10,933 nt of DNA from Nitrosopumilales archaeon CG15_BIG_FIL_POST_REV_8_21_14_020_37_12 (lineage in GTDB: Archaea; Thermoproteota; Nitrososphaeria; Nitrososphaerales; Nitrosopumilaceae). A program made the position numbers and the translations under genes. Position 1 is the stretch's first letter. The number at the start of each line of letters is the position of its first letter. The notes beneath the pieces are model-generated. The model had not been told where the DNA came from. It saw only the letters and a program-made list of their open reading frames with translations, and searched no databases. Location of the stretch: positions 1 through 10,933 of the forward strand of contig PFFZ01000029.1 in assembly GCA_002781805.1 (NCBI GenBank), in the 5' to 3' direction. Below, piece after piece: positions 5,462-10,933 of the stretch.

Positions 5462-6289
5462 TTATTTTGTAATCCTTACATCCACTACTGTTTGATAGTA
5501 TCTGGGACCCACTGGTCTTACGATTTTTGAACCCAGTATCTCCGATTTTACTGGGGTTACATGCAAATAATGCTCCTCAGACAGTTTTCCCGCCTCGGAT
5601 TTTCTATCTGCATGAATGTGAGAATAATAGTGAATAATACCTCCACTTTTTGTAGCATCTATTGCCGACTGTAGAAACTCGTCTGATCTCTCAGGAAGCA
5701 GCATCAGAGTCCTGTCTGACTTGTTTTCTAGCTGTTCTTTGATTATTTTAGATGCATCGCCGTTTATTGAAATTACTTTGCCTAAAAGCTTGTTTGACGC
5801 TATGTTTTTTTCACATAACATTGATGCCACAGGGTTGATGTCTATGCTGTATACAGTACATTTCTTCTTTTTTGCAGCCATGATTGAAAACATTCCCACT
5901 CCTGCAAACATGTTAACTACTGTTTCTCCATCATTTACCTGATTTGCTATTCTTTCCCTCTCTGTAGACAATCTTGGTGAAAAGAATGCGTTTTCAACAT
6001 CTACTGTAAACTTGCATCCAAATTCCTTGTATTCTGTCTCTGTTTTGTCTTCCCCTGCTAAAATCTCCAAATGCCTTGTACGGAAATCCCCTTCAACTGC
6101 TGAGGCTTGATAAAATACGCTTTTTGCTATTTTTACTTCTTTTAGCAGCGTTTCTCCAATTATTTTCTTCTTTGATAACAATGAATCTGGGATTCTTACG
6201 ATGATGATGTCTCCTATCTGGTCAAATGCAGAAATTAGCTCGCTGCTCTCCTCTTCTGTAAGGATACTCTCTAATGCTTGCTTTAACAT
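5462..6289 (-). CDS. Trm5/TYW2-family tRNA (G37) methyltransferase
   Basis: A class I SAM-dependent enzyme of the family that methylates N1 of G37, or in the TYW2 branch adds the acp group to the wyosine precursor. Numbering from TTG 6298 (subtract 3 for the chosen ATG start): 'GDFRTRHLEILAG' (70-82) and 'FFSPRLSTERERI' (105-117) carry the Arg and Glu used by Trm5, 'NMFAGVGMFSI' (129-139) is the SAM motif I, 'SIDINP' (151-156) is motif II, and 'GGIIHYYS' lies near the end. The Trm5 'MNLP' motif is 'LLPE' here (200-203), so its Asn is replaced. IDINP favours Trm5 over TYW2. The length lacks the N-terminal D1 domain of longer Trm5. ATG 6289 sits 5 bases after the ABCE1 stop; a TTG at 6298 would overlap it as TTGA. 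Either implies co-transcription and likely coupling with ABCE1. Confidence 0.85.
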   Translation of the reverse strand: MLKQALESILTEEESSELISAFDQIGDIIIVRIPDSLLSKKKIIGETLLKEVKIAKSVFYQASAVEGDFRTRHLEILAGEDKTETEYKEFGCKFTVDVENAFFSPRLSTERERIANQVNDGETVVNMFAGVGMFSIMAAKKKKCTVYSIDINPVASMLCEKNIASNKLLGKVISINGDASKIIKEQLENKSDRTLMLLPERSDEFLQSAIDATKSGGIIHYYSHIHADRKSEAGKLSEEHYLHVTPVKSEILGSKIVRPVGPRYYQTVVDVRITK

Positions 6290-6294
6290 CCGAG

Positions 6295-8082
6295 TCAATT
6301 CTTGTAATAGAAATTTCCAGAGCTTTTTTGTTCTTTATCAAGCCTGCTTTCTAATTTATTGACACGGGGTCTCAAGCTCTTCTCATCTCTCCTAAATGAC
6401 ATGTCAAGGGACTTTAGGAACCTGTTCATGGCATTTGATTTGTTCATTGGCGATGTTGCATGGCCTGTCTTTCCTGACTCACCTTCGAAAATTACCATTG
6501 AATCTGAAATGAGATCCATCAACTGCAAGTCATGATCAATTACTATTGCTGATTTTCCAAATGAGCGAACAAACTTTTGTAAAAACTTTGCGACTGCAAT
6601 TCTGTCTTCGACATCCAAGAAAGCTGATGGCTCGTCTAGCGCATAAAGGTCTACTTTTTGCAATAGGCATGATGCTACGGCAACCTTTTGAAGTTCTCCA
6701 CCTGACAAATTCTTGACTGATTTGTTATACAGTTTTTTAATTTTTAATGGATCCAGGATCTGCTCTTCTTCCTGACTTCCTTCAATTGCCCCATCGTTTG
6801 CTTTTTCTAGTAATGCAATAACTTCAACATCTATATCGTTTTGAAGGTATTGCGGTTTGTATGCAATTTTTATTTTCTTGTCTATGAAACCCGAGTCAGG
6901 TTTTTCTACGCCTGCAATCATTTTCATCATTGTAGTTTTGCCAAGAGCGTTTGCTCCCATTATTCCGAGAATCTCGCCTTTTCTTACCACGCCTGGATCA
7001 ATGGTTACTGAAAACGTTGGATATTTTTTTTCTAGTTTTGGATACGATACAATCTCGCTTCCTTCCTGGAATTCATCAGTTGATGACGATGAAACATCAA
7101 ATGAGAATTTTTTGTCTCTGAACCTCACGTTCTCGTTTGGAAGATAACCGTCAAGAAACACATTGATTCCAACCTTGGTGGATAAGACACTAGATACCAC
7201 TCCATATGCTGCTGGCTCTCCATACAGGACTTCGATATAATCACTTAGGAAATCTAATAACGTAAGGTCGTGCTCTACAACCATGACGCTTTTTCCAATC
7301 TCTGCAAGACTCTGAATGACTCTTGCAACACCCCTTCTTTGGAAAACGTCATTGTATGACGACGGCTCGTCAAAAAAGTAAAACTCTGTGTCTTTTGATG
7401 CTGCAGCTGCAACTGCAATTCTTTGCAGTTCTCCACCGCTCAGCTCTTTTAGATTTTGCTCAAGTGAGTTTTCTAGTCCTAACTCCTTGATTATCTGACC
7501 TGACACTCCCCGTTCATCGTATTTTTCAATGAGCTCCTTGCCTGTCCCATTAAATGCCTGGGCGATGTGATGTACCTGTTGGGGCTTGATAGATGCGCGA
7601 ATTTTGTTTTGTTTTATTTTTTCAAAATGTGATTTCAACTCTGTTCCGCTGTAATACTTTAGAATTTCATCCCATTCTGGAGGATCTTCATACCTGCCAA
7701 GATTTGGTTTGAGGTTTCCTGAAAGAATGTTCACCACCGTACTTTTTCCCATTCCATTTCTTCCAAGTAGTCCTACTACCTCGCCTTTTTTTGGAGTGGG
7801 CAGTTTGTAAAGCCTAAATGAATTTGGACCGTATTGATGAATTTTATCTGTAGCAAGCTCTGAAGCTAAATTGACAATGGTGATTGCCTCAAACGGACAT
7901 ACTTTGACACATATACCACATCCATTGCAAATGTTCTCGTCAATCTGGGCTTTTTTTGTCTCTTCGTTGAGGACTATGCAATCTGCCCCTGATTTGTTTA
8001 CTGGGCAGTATTTTATGCACTCCAATCCACATTTTCTAGGCTGACAAAGTTCCTTGTCAAGTACTGCTACCCTATGCGTCAT
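6295..8082 (-). CDS. abce1: ABCE1/Rli1 ribosome-recycling ATPase
   Basis: ABCE1 splits post-termination ribosomes and also acts in initiation. The 595 residues match the family's usual length. The N-terminal iron-sulfur domain has cysteines at 13, 18, 22, 26, 35, 52, 55, 58 and 62, enough for two [4Fe-4S] clusters. ABC domain 1 has Walker A 'GRNGMGKST' (107-115), signature 'LSGGELQR' (214-221) and Walker B 'FYFFDEPS' (234-241), with the family-specific helix-loop-helix insertion near 140-165. ABC domain 2 has Walker A 'GANALGKTT' (376-384), signature 'LSGGELQK' (459-466) and Walker B 'LYALDEPSAFLD' (479-490). The first D-loop reads SSYND rather than the usual SSYLD. ATG 8082 has a TATA box at 8107-8111. 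The gene is followed by the Trm5-family gene as an operon and diverges from the 5S rRNA. Confidence 0.97.
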   Translation of the reverse strand: MTHRVAVLDKELCQPRKCGLECIKYCPVNKSGADCIVLNEETKKAQIDENICNGCGICVKVCPFEAITIVNLASELATDKIHQYGPNSFRLYKLPTPKKGEVVGLLGRNGMGKSTVVNILSGNLKPNLGRYEDPPEWDEILKYYSGTELKSHFEKIKQNKIRASIKPQQVHHIAQAFNGTGKELIEKYDERGVSGQIIKELGLENSLEQNLKELSGGELQRIAVAAAASKDTEFYFFDEPSSYNDVFQRRGVARVIQSLAEIGKSVMVVEHDLTLLDFLSDYIEVLYGEPAAYGVVSSVLSTKVGINVFLDGYLPNENVRFRDKKFSFDVSSSSTDEFQEGSEIVSYPKLEKKYPTFSVTIDPGVVRKGEILGIMGANALGKTTMMKMIAGVEKPDSGFIDKKIKIAYKPQYLQNDIDVEVIALLEKANDGAIEGSQEEEQILDPLKIKKLYNKSVKNLSGGELQKVAVASCLLQKVDLYALDEPSAFLDVEDRIAVAKFLQKFVRSFGKSAIVIDHDLQLMDLISDSMVIFEGESGKTGHATSPMNKSNAMNRFLKSLDMSFRRDEKSLRPRVNKLESRLDKEQKSSGNFYYKN

Positions 8083-8106
8083 ATCGTATTTCCATAAGCA
8101 TTTGCC

Positions 8107-8112
8107 TTATAC
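8107..8112 (-). promoter_or_regulatory. TATA box for the ABCE1-Trm5 operon
   Basis: The minus strand reads GTATAA here, centred about 27 bp upstream of ATG 8082, which suits a leaderless transcript. The 5S rRNA promoter lies some 35 bp further on in the opposite direction. Confidence 0.5.
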
Positions 8113-8144
8113 CTCTTTTGAACTAATCTCAGTTACGGCGTTAC

Positions 8145-8154
8145 GTTAATAGAT
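8145..8154 (+). promoter_or_regulatory. TATA-like box for 5S rRNA
   Basis: GTTAATAGAT is centred about 27 bp before the predicted 5S start near 8177. It indicates that the 5S gene has its own promoter and is not processed from a longer rRNA precursor. Confidence 0.45.
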
Positions 8155-8176
8155 GAGAATCTGACATTGATTTTCA

Positions 8177-8292
8177 AGCCGGCCATAGCGTTAGGGTGCG
8201 ACCCAATCCCTTTCCGAACTTGGAAGTCAAACCTGACGTCGCTGTTGTGCTACTAAGATGCGAGAGCTCTTGGGAAGCAACAGTGCTGGCAT
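8177..8292 (+). rRNA. rrf: 5S ribosomal RNA, stand-alone
   Basis: The roughly 116-nt segment has the archaeal 5S layout. Terminal helix GCCGGC (8178-8183) pairs with GCTGGC (8285-8290), with one G-U pair. It also contains the GCGACCCAATCCC segment, the highly conserved CCGAACTTGGAAGTC loop near 8215-8229, and 'GATGCGAGAGCTCTTGGGAA' in the second domain. A short T run at 8292-8295 follows and may terminate transcription. No 16S or 23S sequence is adjacent, consistent with the unlinked 5S known in Thaumarchaeota. Exact ends are uncertain by a few bases. Confidence 0.93.
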
Positions 8293-8311
8293 TTTCCATT
8301 ACTCTTCAATC

Positions 8312-8321
8312 TTTTAATATA
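8312..8321 (+). promoter_or_regulatory. TATA box for the C2H2 zinc-finger gene
   Basis: TTTTAATATA lies about 30 bp before ATG 8348 and after the 5S termination region, so the small gene probably has its own transcript. Confidence 0.45.
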
Positions 8322-8347
8322 GACGCAAATCATGAAATTTGATTCTA

Positions 8348-8476
8348 ATGCCAAACTGTAGTGTATGTGGAGAAAAATTCTCAGATGACATTCGCTTCTT
8401 AAATCATATGATGGAAAAACATGGTTTTAGAAATCCAAATATCGACAAACCTGATAGAAACAGCAGAGGATACTAG
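8348..8476 (+). CDS. Single C2H2 zinc-finger microprotein (42 aa)
   Basis: ATG 8348 to TAG 8474-8476 encodes 42 residues with one classical C2H2 finger: C4-X2-C7-X12-H20-X4-H25, including F11 and L18 at the usual core positions ('CSVCGEKFSDDIRFLNHMMEKH'-type layout, shown here only by its ligands and core). The tail, from 'GFRNPNIDKPDRNSRGY', is basic and probably disordered. A single finger of this sort may bind nucleic acid or protein. It lies just downstream of 5S rRNA with its own TATA box. Its TAG overlaps the TAG of the opposing small gene through the palindrome CTAG. Confidence 0.75.
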   Translation: MPNCSVCGEKFSDDIRFLNHMMEKHGFRNPNIDKPDRNSRGY

Positions 8477-8664
8477 TCTAGCTCTTTTAGAATGTCTTTC
8501 AGAGTATCAATCTCGTCTTTAAGAAAATCTGCAGTAGCAATAACGCTGTTTTTTGCCGTATCTGATATGTTGTACTTCATCTCTTTTTCAATCAGTTCTT
8601 TTAGTTGCTCTCTTTCCATAATCAAATCGCTTAATCTCATTACGGCATTTTCTACTGTCAACAT
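8473..8664 (-). CDS. Small helical, coiled-coil-like protein (63 aa), function unknown
   Basis: The protein is highly charged and appears almost wholly helical. Heptad-like hydrophobic spacing runs through 'RLSDLIMEREQLKELIEKE' (about 10-28) and again through the C-terminal 'FLKDEIDTLKDILKEL' (about 47-62), suggesting a two-helix coiled coil or helical hairpin. It has no cysteine, membrane segment or recognised domain. ATG 8664 lies 2 bases after GGTGAG (8667-8672), which resembles an anti-Shine-Dalgarno match but is unusually close. The upstream His/Cys-rich ORF overlaps this start by 7 bp, so translational coupling is likely. Confidence 0.75.
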   Translation of the reverse strand: MLTVENAVMRLSDLIMEREQLKELIEKEMKYNISDTAKNSVIATADFLKDEIDTLKDILKELD

Positions 8665-8795
8665 TTCTCACCAATCTTATGAACATGACTATCTGGATGA
8701 ACACGCCGTTCGTCTATGTGCCTGTAACGTGTGAAATCATATCCTGCATGACGTGTATCATTACAGATTTTCTTACCCATGTGATGACAATCCAT
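8658..8795 (-). CDS. His/Cys-rich basic small ORF (45 aa), probable gene
   Basis: ATG 8795 to TGA 8658-8660 encodes 45 residues with three Cys (3, 11, 45) and eight His (4, 5, 16, 26, 33, 37, 39 and neighbours), many Arg and Lys, and no hydrophobic stretch. The pattern suggests a metal-binding or nucleic-acid-binding microprotein, but it fits no family I know. Its stop overlaps the start of the 63-aa gene by 7 bp and its 3' end carries that gene's GGTGAG motif, a typical coupled-operon arrangement. An inner ATG at 8780 fits a TATA-like TATATTATTATA (8802-8813) with leaderless spacing; ATG 8795 fits a weaker AT element near 8818-8823. The opposite strand also has an open frame, so this is probable rather than certain. 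Confidence 0.5.
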   Translation of the reverse strand: MDCHHMGKKICNDTRHAGYDFTRYRHIDERRVHPDSHVHKIGEKC

Positions 8796-8853
8796 ATTTT
8801 GTATAATAATATAGAAATTAATTTTCAATACTGATAATTGATCTCACATATGC

Positions 8854-10320
8854 TCAAATATTTTGTAAATAATCAAGAATCAGTCTTACTCCAAACCCCG
8901 TAGCTCCTTTTGGATTGTATGGTTTGTCTTTTGTTGCAACTTGAGTCCATGCCACGCCTGCAATATCCATGTGAACCCATGGCGTATCTTTTATTGCATT
9001 TCTTAGAAATGCTGCAGCAGTTATTGTCCCTGCCGCTCTTCCGATCCCTACGTTTTTCATGTCTGCCACGTCTGACTTTATCATGTCCATGTAATCGTCA
9101 TTTAGGGGTAACTCCCAAATTTCCTCGGTGGTGTTTCTTGACGACTCTAACATCTGCTGCTTTAGTTTGTCATTGTTTGAAACCATTCCCGCTACGTTAG
9201 TCCCTAATGCGACAATACATGCACCCGTTAATGTTGCAAAGTCTATGATTGCTTTTGGAGCATAGTGTTTTTCTCCAAATGATAATGCGTCAGCTAAGAT
9301 TAATCGACCCTCTGCATCTGTGTTTAGTATTTCTGCAGTTTTTCCGCTATACAGTTTTATGATGTCTCCTGGTCTGTATGATTCTCCTCCTGGCATGTTT
9401 TCAACTGACGGGACAATTCCTACAACGTTTATTGGAAGTTTCAATTCTGACACTGCCTTCATTATTCCCAAGACTGTACAGCCTCCACACTTGTCAAATT
9501 TCATCTCGTCCATTTTTTCTCCGGGCTTTAGAGATATCCCGCCAGTGTCAAATGTTACTGCTTTTCCAACCAACACAATTGGCTTTTCTGATGTCTTTCC
9601 TCTATTGTGCTCTAGAATTATCAACTTTGGATCATTTTTACTTCCTTGACCCACTGCAGTAATCCCGCCAAAACCCCTTTTCTTTAACTCATCTTTGGAA
9701 ATTACGGTGCATTTCATTTTGTTCTTTTTTGCCATGTCTCTTGCAAAATTGGCTAATGTTGATGGCGTACATTCGTTTGGAGGCAAATTTGCAATACTTT
9801 TTGTAAATATTGCGCCATCTGAGACTGTCTCTGCAGTTTTTATTGTATTGATAATTTTGTCTGATTTTGGTGAGATTATGAAAAGATCCGGCATAGAGTT
9901 GTCTTTTTCTGATCTGTATTTTTCAAATTTGTATAGTGATAACTTACAACCTTCTACAATCTGTGAAACTGTAGATGTTGACTCTGAACTTGGCGGGCAT
10001 ATGATGGAAAATTCTCTTAACTTCAACTCTCTTGCTTTTTGAGCAATCTTTCCTGAGACGTACCTAAAAGTATCCTTTGTAAACTGCTCTTTCTTGCCAA
10101 TGCCTGCCAATAGAATTCTTTGAGCAGGCGATTTTACAGGAATGACTGATATCTTGCCAAACTTTCCCCCCATATCTATGATGGACTGCTTAACAAATGG
10201 GGCAATTTCTGAATCAATTCTGTCAAGCCCTAAAATTTTATCTGATCCCTCCACTACAAATCCACAAAGCATGGATGTCTTTTTTTTATCGGGACTTGAC
10301 GTCTCTATCTTGATTTTCAT
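8854..10320 (-). CDS. pepA: M17 leucyl aminopeptidase (cytosol aminopeptidase)
   Basis: This 488-residue enzyme removes N-terminal residues from peptides in the cytoplasm, using two metal ions. All key residues of the family are present. Metal ligands are K253, D258, D276, D335 and E337; K265 and R339 are the catalytic pair. They lie in 'VGKAVTFDTGGISLKPG' (251-267), 'MKFDKCGG' (273-280) and 'NTDAEGRL' (333-340), with spacing equal to E. coli PepA as I recall it. The N-terminal 165 residues form the more variable macro-like domain. The length matches the family. ATG 10320 lies 23 bp after the stop of the DCC-family gene; a TATA-like CTAAATAAC that includes that stop is 27 bp upstream, so both operon read-through and a private promoter are possible. 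E. coli PepA also binds DNA in recombination and regulation, which cannot be judged here. Confidence 0.96.
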   Translation of the reverse strand: MKIKIETSSPDKKKTSMLCGFVVEGSDKILGLDRIDSEIAPFVKQSIIDMGGKFGKISVIPVKSPAQRILLAGIGKKEQFTKDTFRYVSGKIAQKARELKLREFSIICPPSSESTSTVSQIVEGCKLSLYKFEKYRSEKDNSMPDLFIISPKSDKIINTIKTAETVSDGAIFTKSIANLPPNECTPSTLANFARDMAKKNKMKCTVISKDELKKRGFGGITAVGQGSKNDPKLIILEHNRGKTSEKPIVLVGKAVTFDTGGISLKPGEKMDEMKFDKCGGCTVLGIMKAVSELKLPINVVGIVPSVENMPGGESYRPGDIIKLYSGKTAEILNTDAEGRLILADALSFGEKHYAPKAIIDFATLTGACIVALGTNVAGMVSNNDKLKQQMLESSRNTTEEIWELPLNDDYMDMIKSDVADMKNVGIGRAAGTITAAAFLRNAIKDTPWVHMDIAGVAWTQVATKDKPYNPKGATGFGVRLILDYLQNI

Positions 10321-10343
10321 ATGAAAACGACTATTCTGCTGTG

Positions 10344-10733
10344 TTATTTAGATTTACCAAACTCTATCTTCCTGCTTTTAGATATCAAACTTGCAGATCT
10401 GACAAACACTGCTTTTATTGTTTTACAGTCTTGACTGCACTCATCATCAAAATTTACCGTCCCTGTTTCTTTTCTCTTAAACCGCATAATTTCTTTTACC
10501 AGTGGTAAAAGGGCCGCTCTTCCACCAAAGGCGTTTTTTTCATCAATAAACCAAAACATTTCAAGTGCAGAGTCATCCAAAATTTTATCTCTGATTGTTT
10601 TTCCTAAATTTGTATAATGGCCCACCATTGTTATTCTTCCTCTTGACATAAAGTTGATCATTTTGGCAAACTTGACACAGAGATAGCACTGATTATCGTA
10701 CACTATTATTGGAATTTGCTCTTTGTAGCTCAT
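10344..10733 (-). CDS. DCC-family (DUF393) thiol-disulfide oxidoreductase-like protein
   Basis: The 129-residue protein opens with 'IVYDNQCYLC' (10-19), the DxxCxxC motif that defines the DCC/DUF393 group, a thioredoxin-like family of mostly unknown substrates. 'FGGRAALLPLVKEI' (69-82) corresponds to the family's second conserved helix. An additional C99-X3-C103 pair near the C-terminus, in 'DDECSQDCK', is not part of the core motif as I know it and could form a second redox pair or share a metal site with C16/C19. There is no signal peptide, so it should act in the cytoplasm. ATG 10733 has TTTTAATT (10755-10762) centred 25 bp upstream. It is followed closely by pepA. Confidence 0.82.
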   Translation of the reverse strand: MSYKEQIPIIVYDNQCYLCVKFAKMINFMSRGRITMVGHYTNLGKTIRDKILDDSALEMFWFIDEKNAFGGRAALLPLVKEIMRFKRKETGTVNFDDECSQDCKTIKAVFVRSASLISKSRKIEFGKSK

Positions 10734-10754
10734 GACGTTTAATCACATTCATCG

Positions 10755-10762
10755 AATTAAAA
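10755..10762 (-). promoter_or_regulatory. TATA box for the DCC-pepA gene pair
   Basis: The minus strand reads TTTTAATT, centred about 25 bp before ATG 10733. This is the likely main promoter of the two-gene unit. Confidence 0.5.
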
Positions 10763-10817
10763 TTTTACACGTAAAACTCATAATCTAAATTAATGAAAAT
10801 ATTAGAATAAACTAGAA

Positions 10818-10829
10818 TTTTTTAAAAAA
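10818..10829. terminator. Palindromic T6A6 tract, likely terminator of the zinc-ribbon gene
   Basis: TTTTTTAAAAAA at 10818-10829, flanked by AGAA/TTCT-type bases, follows the stop of the partial minus-strand gene within 5 bases. On that strand it gives a run of six T, the usual archaeal intrinsic stop signal. It separates that gene from the DCC promoter. Confidence 0.5.
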
Positions 10830-10833
10830 TCTT

Positions 10834-10933
10834 CTAATTTTGTCTATGGTTTTGGAAACATTCTCTGCAATAAACAGGTCTGTCGTCTTTTGGTTTGAAT
10901 GGTATTTGACATTCATTTCCACAGTCACCGCAC
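10834..10933 (-). CDS. Zinc-ribbon protein, C-terminal part only (CxxC-X17-CxxC)
   Basis: The minus strand is open from the right edge to TAG at 10834-10836 and encodes 32 residues. They contain CGDC, then 'IPFKP', then 'RPVYCRECF', giving the ribbon CxxC-X17-CxxC, and end in a short basic tail. This arrangement with a conserved RPVYC(R)xC(F) is common in small bacterial and archaeal zinc-ribbon proteins of unknown role. The start and any N-terminal domain lie beyond the window, so neither length nor function can be judged. Confidence 0.8.
   Translation of the reverse strand, partial: CGDCGNECQIPFKPKDDRPVYCRECFQNHRQN

Noticed and set aside
8492-8734. Plus-strand 80-residue ORF opposite the small coiled-coil gene
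   Set aside because: Its Ser/Phe-rich composition is what the complement of a Glu/Lys-rich helical gene gives; the minus frame is the better gene.
8679-8834. Plus-strand ORF of 51 residues beginning MNMTIWMNTPF
   Set aside because: It is antisense to the His/Cys-rich minus ORF, has no supporting start signal and shows a hydrophobic mix typical of a shadow frame.
9320-10042. Several plus-strand ORFs of 94-115 residues opposite pepA
   Set aside because: All are antisense shadows inside a gene with a complete M17 active site, with no promoters or domain character.
1-10933. Mobile element, prophage, CRISPR or defence island
   Set aside because: No integrase, transposase, terminal repeats, repeat-spacer array or defence domains are seen; gene content is core and lineage-typical.

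Overview
The window looks like ordinary chromosome of an ammonia-oxidising archaeon of the Nitrososphaerota (Thaumarchaeota), probably close to Nitrosopumilus, Nitrosarchaeum or Nitrosotenuis. The basis is AT-rich DNA, archaeal information-processing genes (ABCE1/Rli1, an Ard1-type N-acetyltransferase, a Trm5-family methyltransferase), a 5S rRNA with no 16S or 23S beside it, small zinc-finger proteins, and TATA-like boxes about 25 bp upstream of many start codons, as expected for leaderless transcripts. No insertion sequence, prophage, CRISPR array or toxin-antitoxin pair is visible.

Layout. (1) 1-834: the likely tail of one gene, then a TENA/PQQC-superfamily protein that resembles chlamydial CADD, then a tRNA with anticodon CAU. 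(2) 942-3766: pyrE, diverging from a LarA-like protein that seems to have lost its cofactor site, which meets a membrane-embedded site-2 protease tail to tail. (3) 3846-5460: small lineage-type genes (57-aa protein, 127-aa protein, one-TM zinc-ribbon protein, Ard1/RimI acetyltransferase, two-TM protein). (4) 5462-8082: ABCE1 followed by a Trm5/TYW2-family tRNA methyltransferase whose start overlaps or abuts the ABCE1 stop, a translation-linked operon. (5) 8177-8795: 5S rRNA, a 42-aa C2H2 zinc-finger protein, and opposing it a pair of overlapping small genes, including a 45-aa His/Cys-rich ORF. (6) 8854-10733: DCC-family thiol protein followed by an M17 leucyl aminopeptidase. (7) 10834-10933: the C-terminal end of a CxxC-X17-CxxC zinc-ribbon protein running off the right edge.

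Several genes serve protein synthesis and turnover: tRNA, 5S rRNA, ribosome recycling (ABCE1), tRNA position-37 modification, N-terminal acetylation, peptide degradation (PepA) and membrane proteolysis (S2P). pyrE supplies pyrimidines, and the CADD-like protein may supply p-aminobenzoate. Genes are packed tightly: four convergent pairs overlap or lie one base apart at their stop codons, and divergent pairs share short intergenic promoters.

There is no clear new multi-gene system. The items most worth a second look are the CADD-like candidate p-aminobenzoate synthase, the cofactor-site-less LarA homologue, the Trm5-family protein with a changed MNLP motif, the His/Cys-rich small ORF coupled to its neighbour, and the symmetric divergent promoters.
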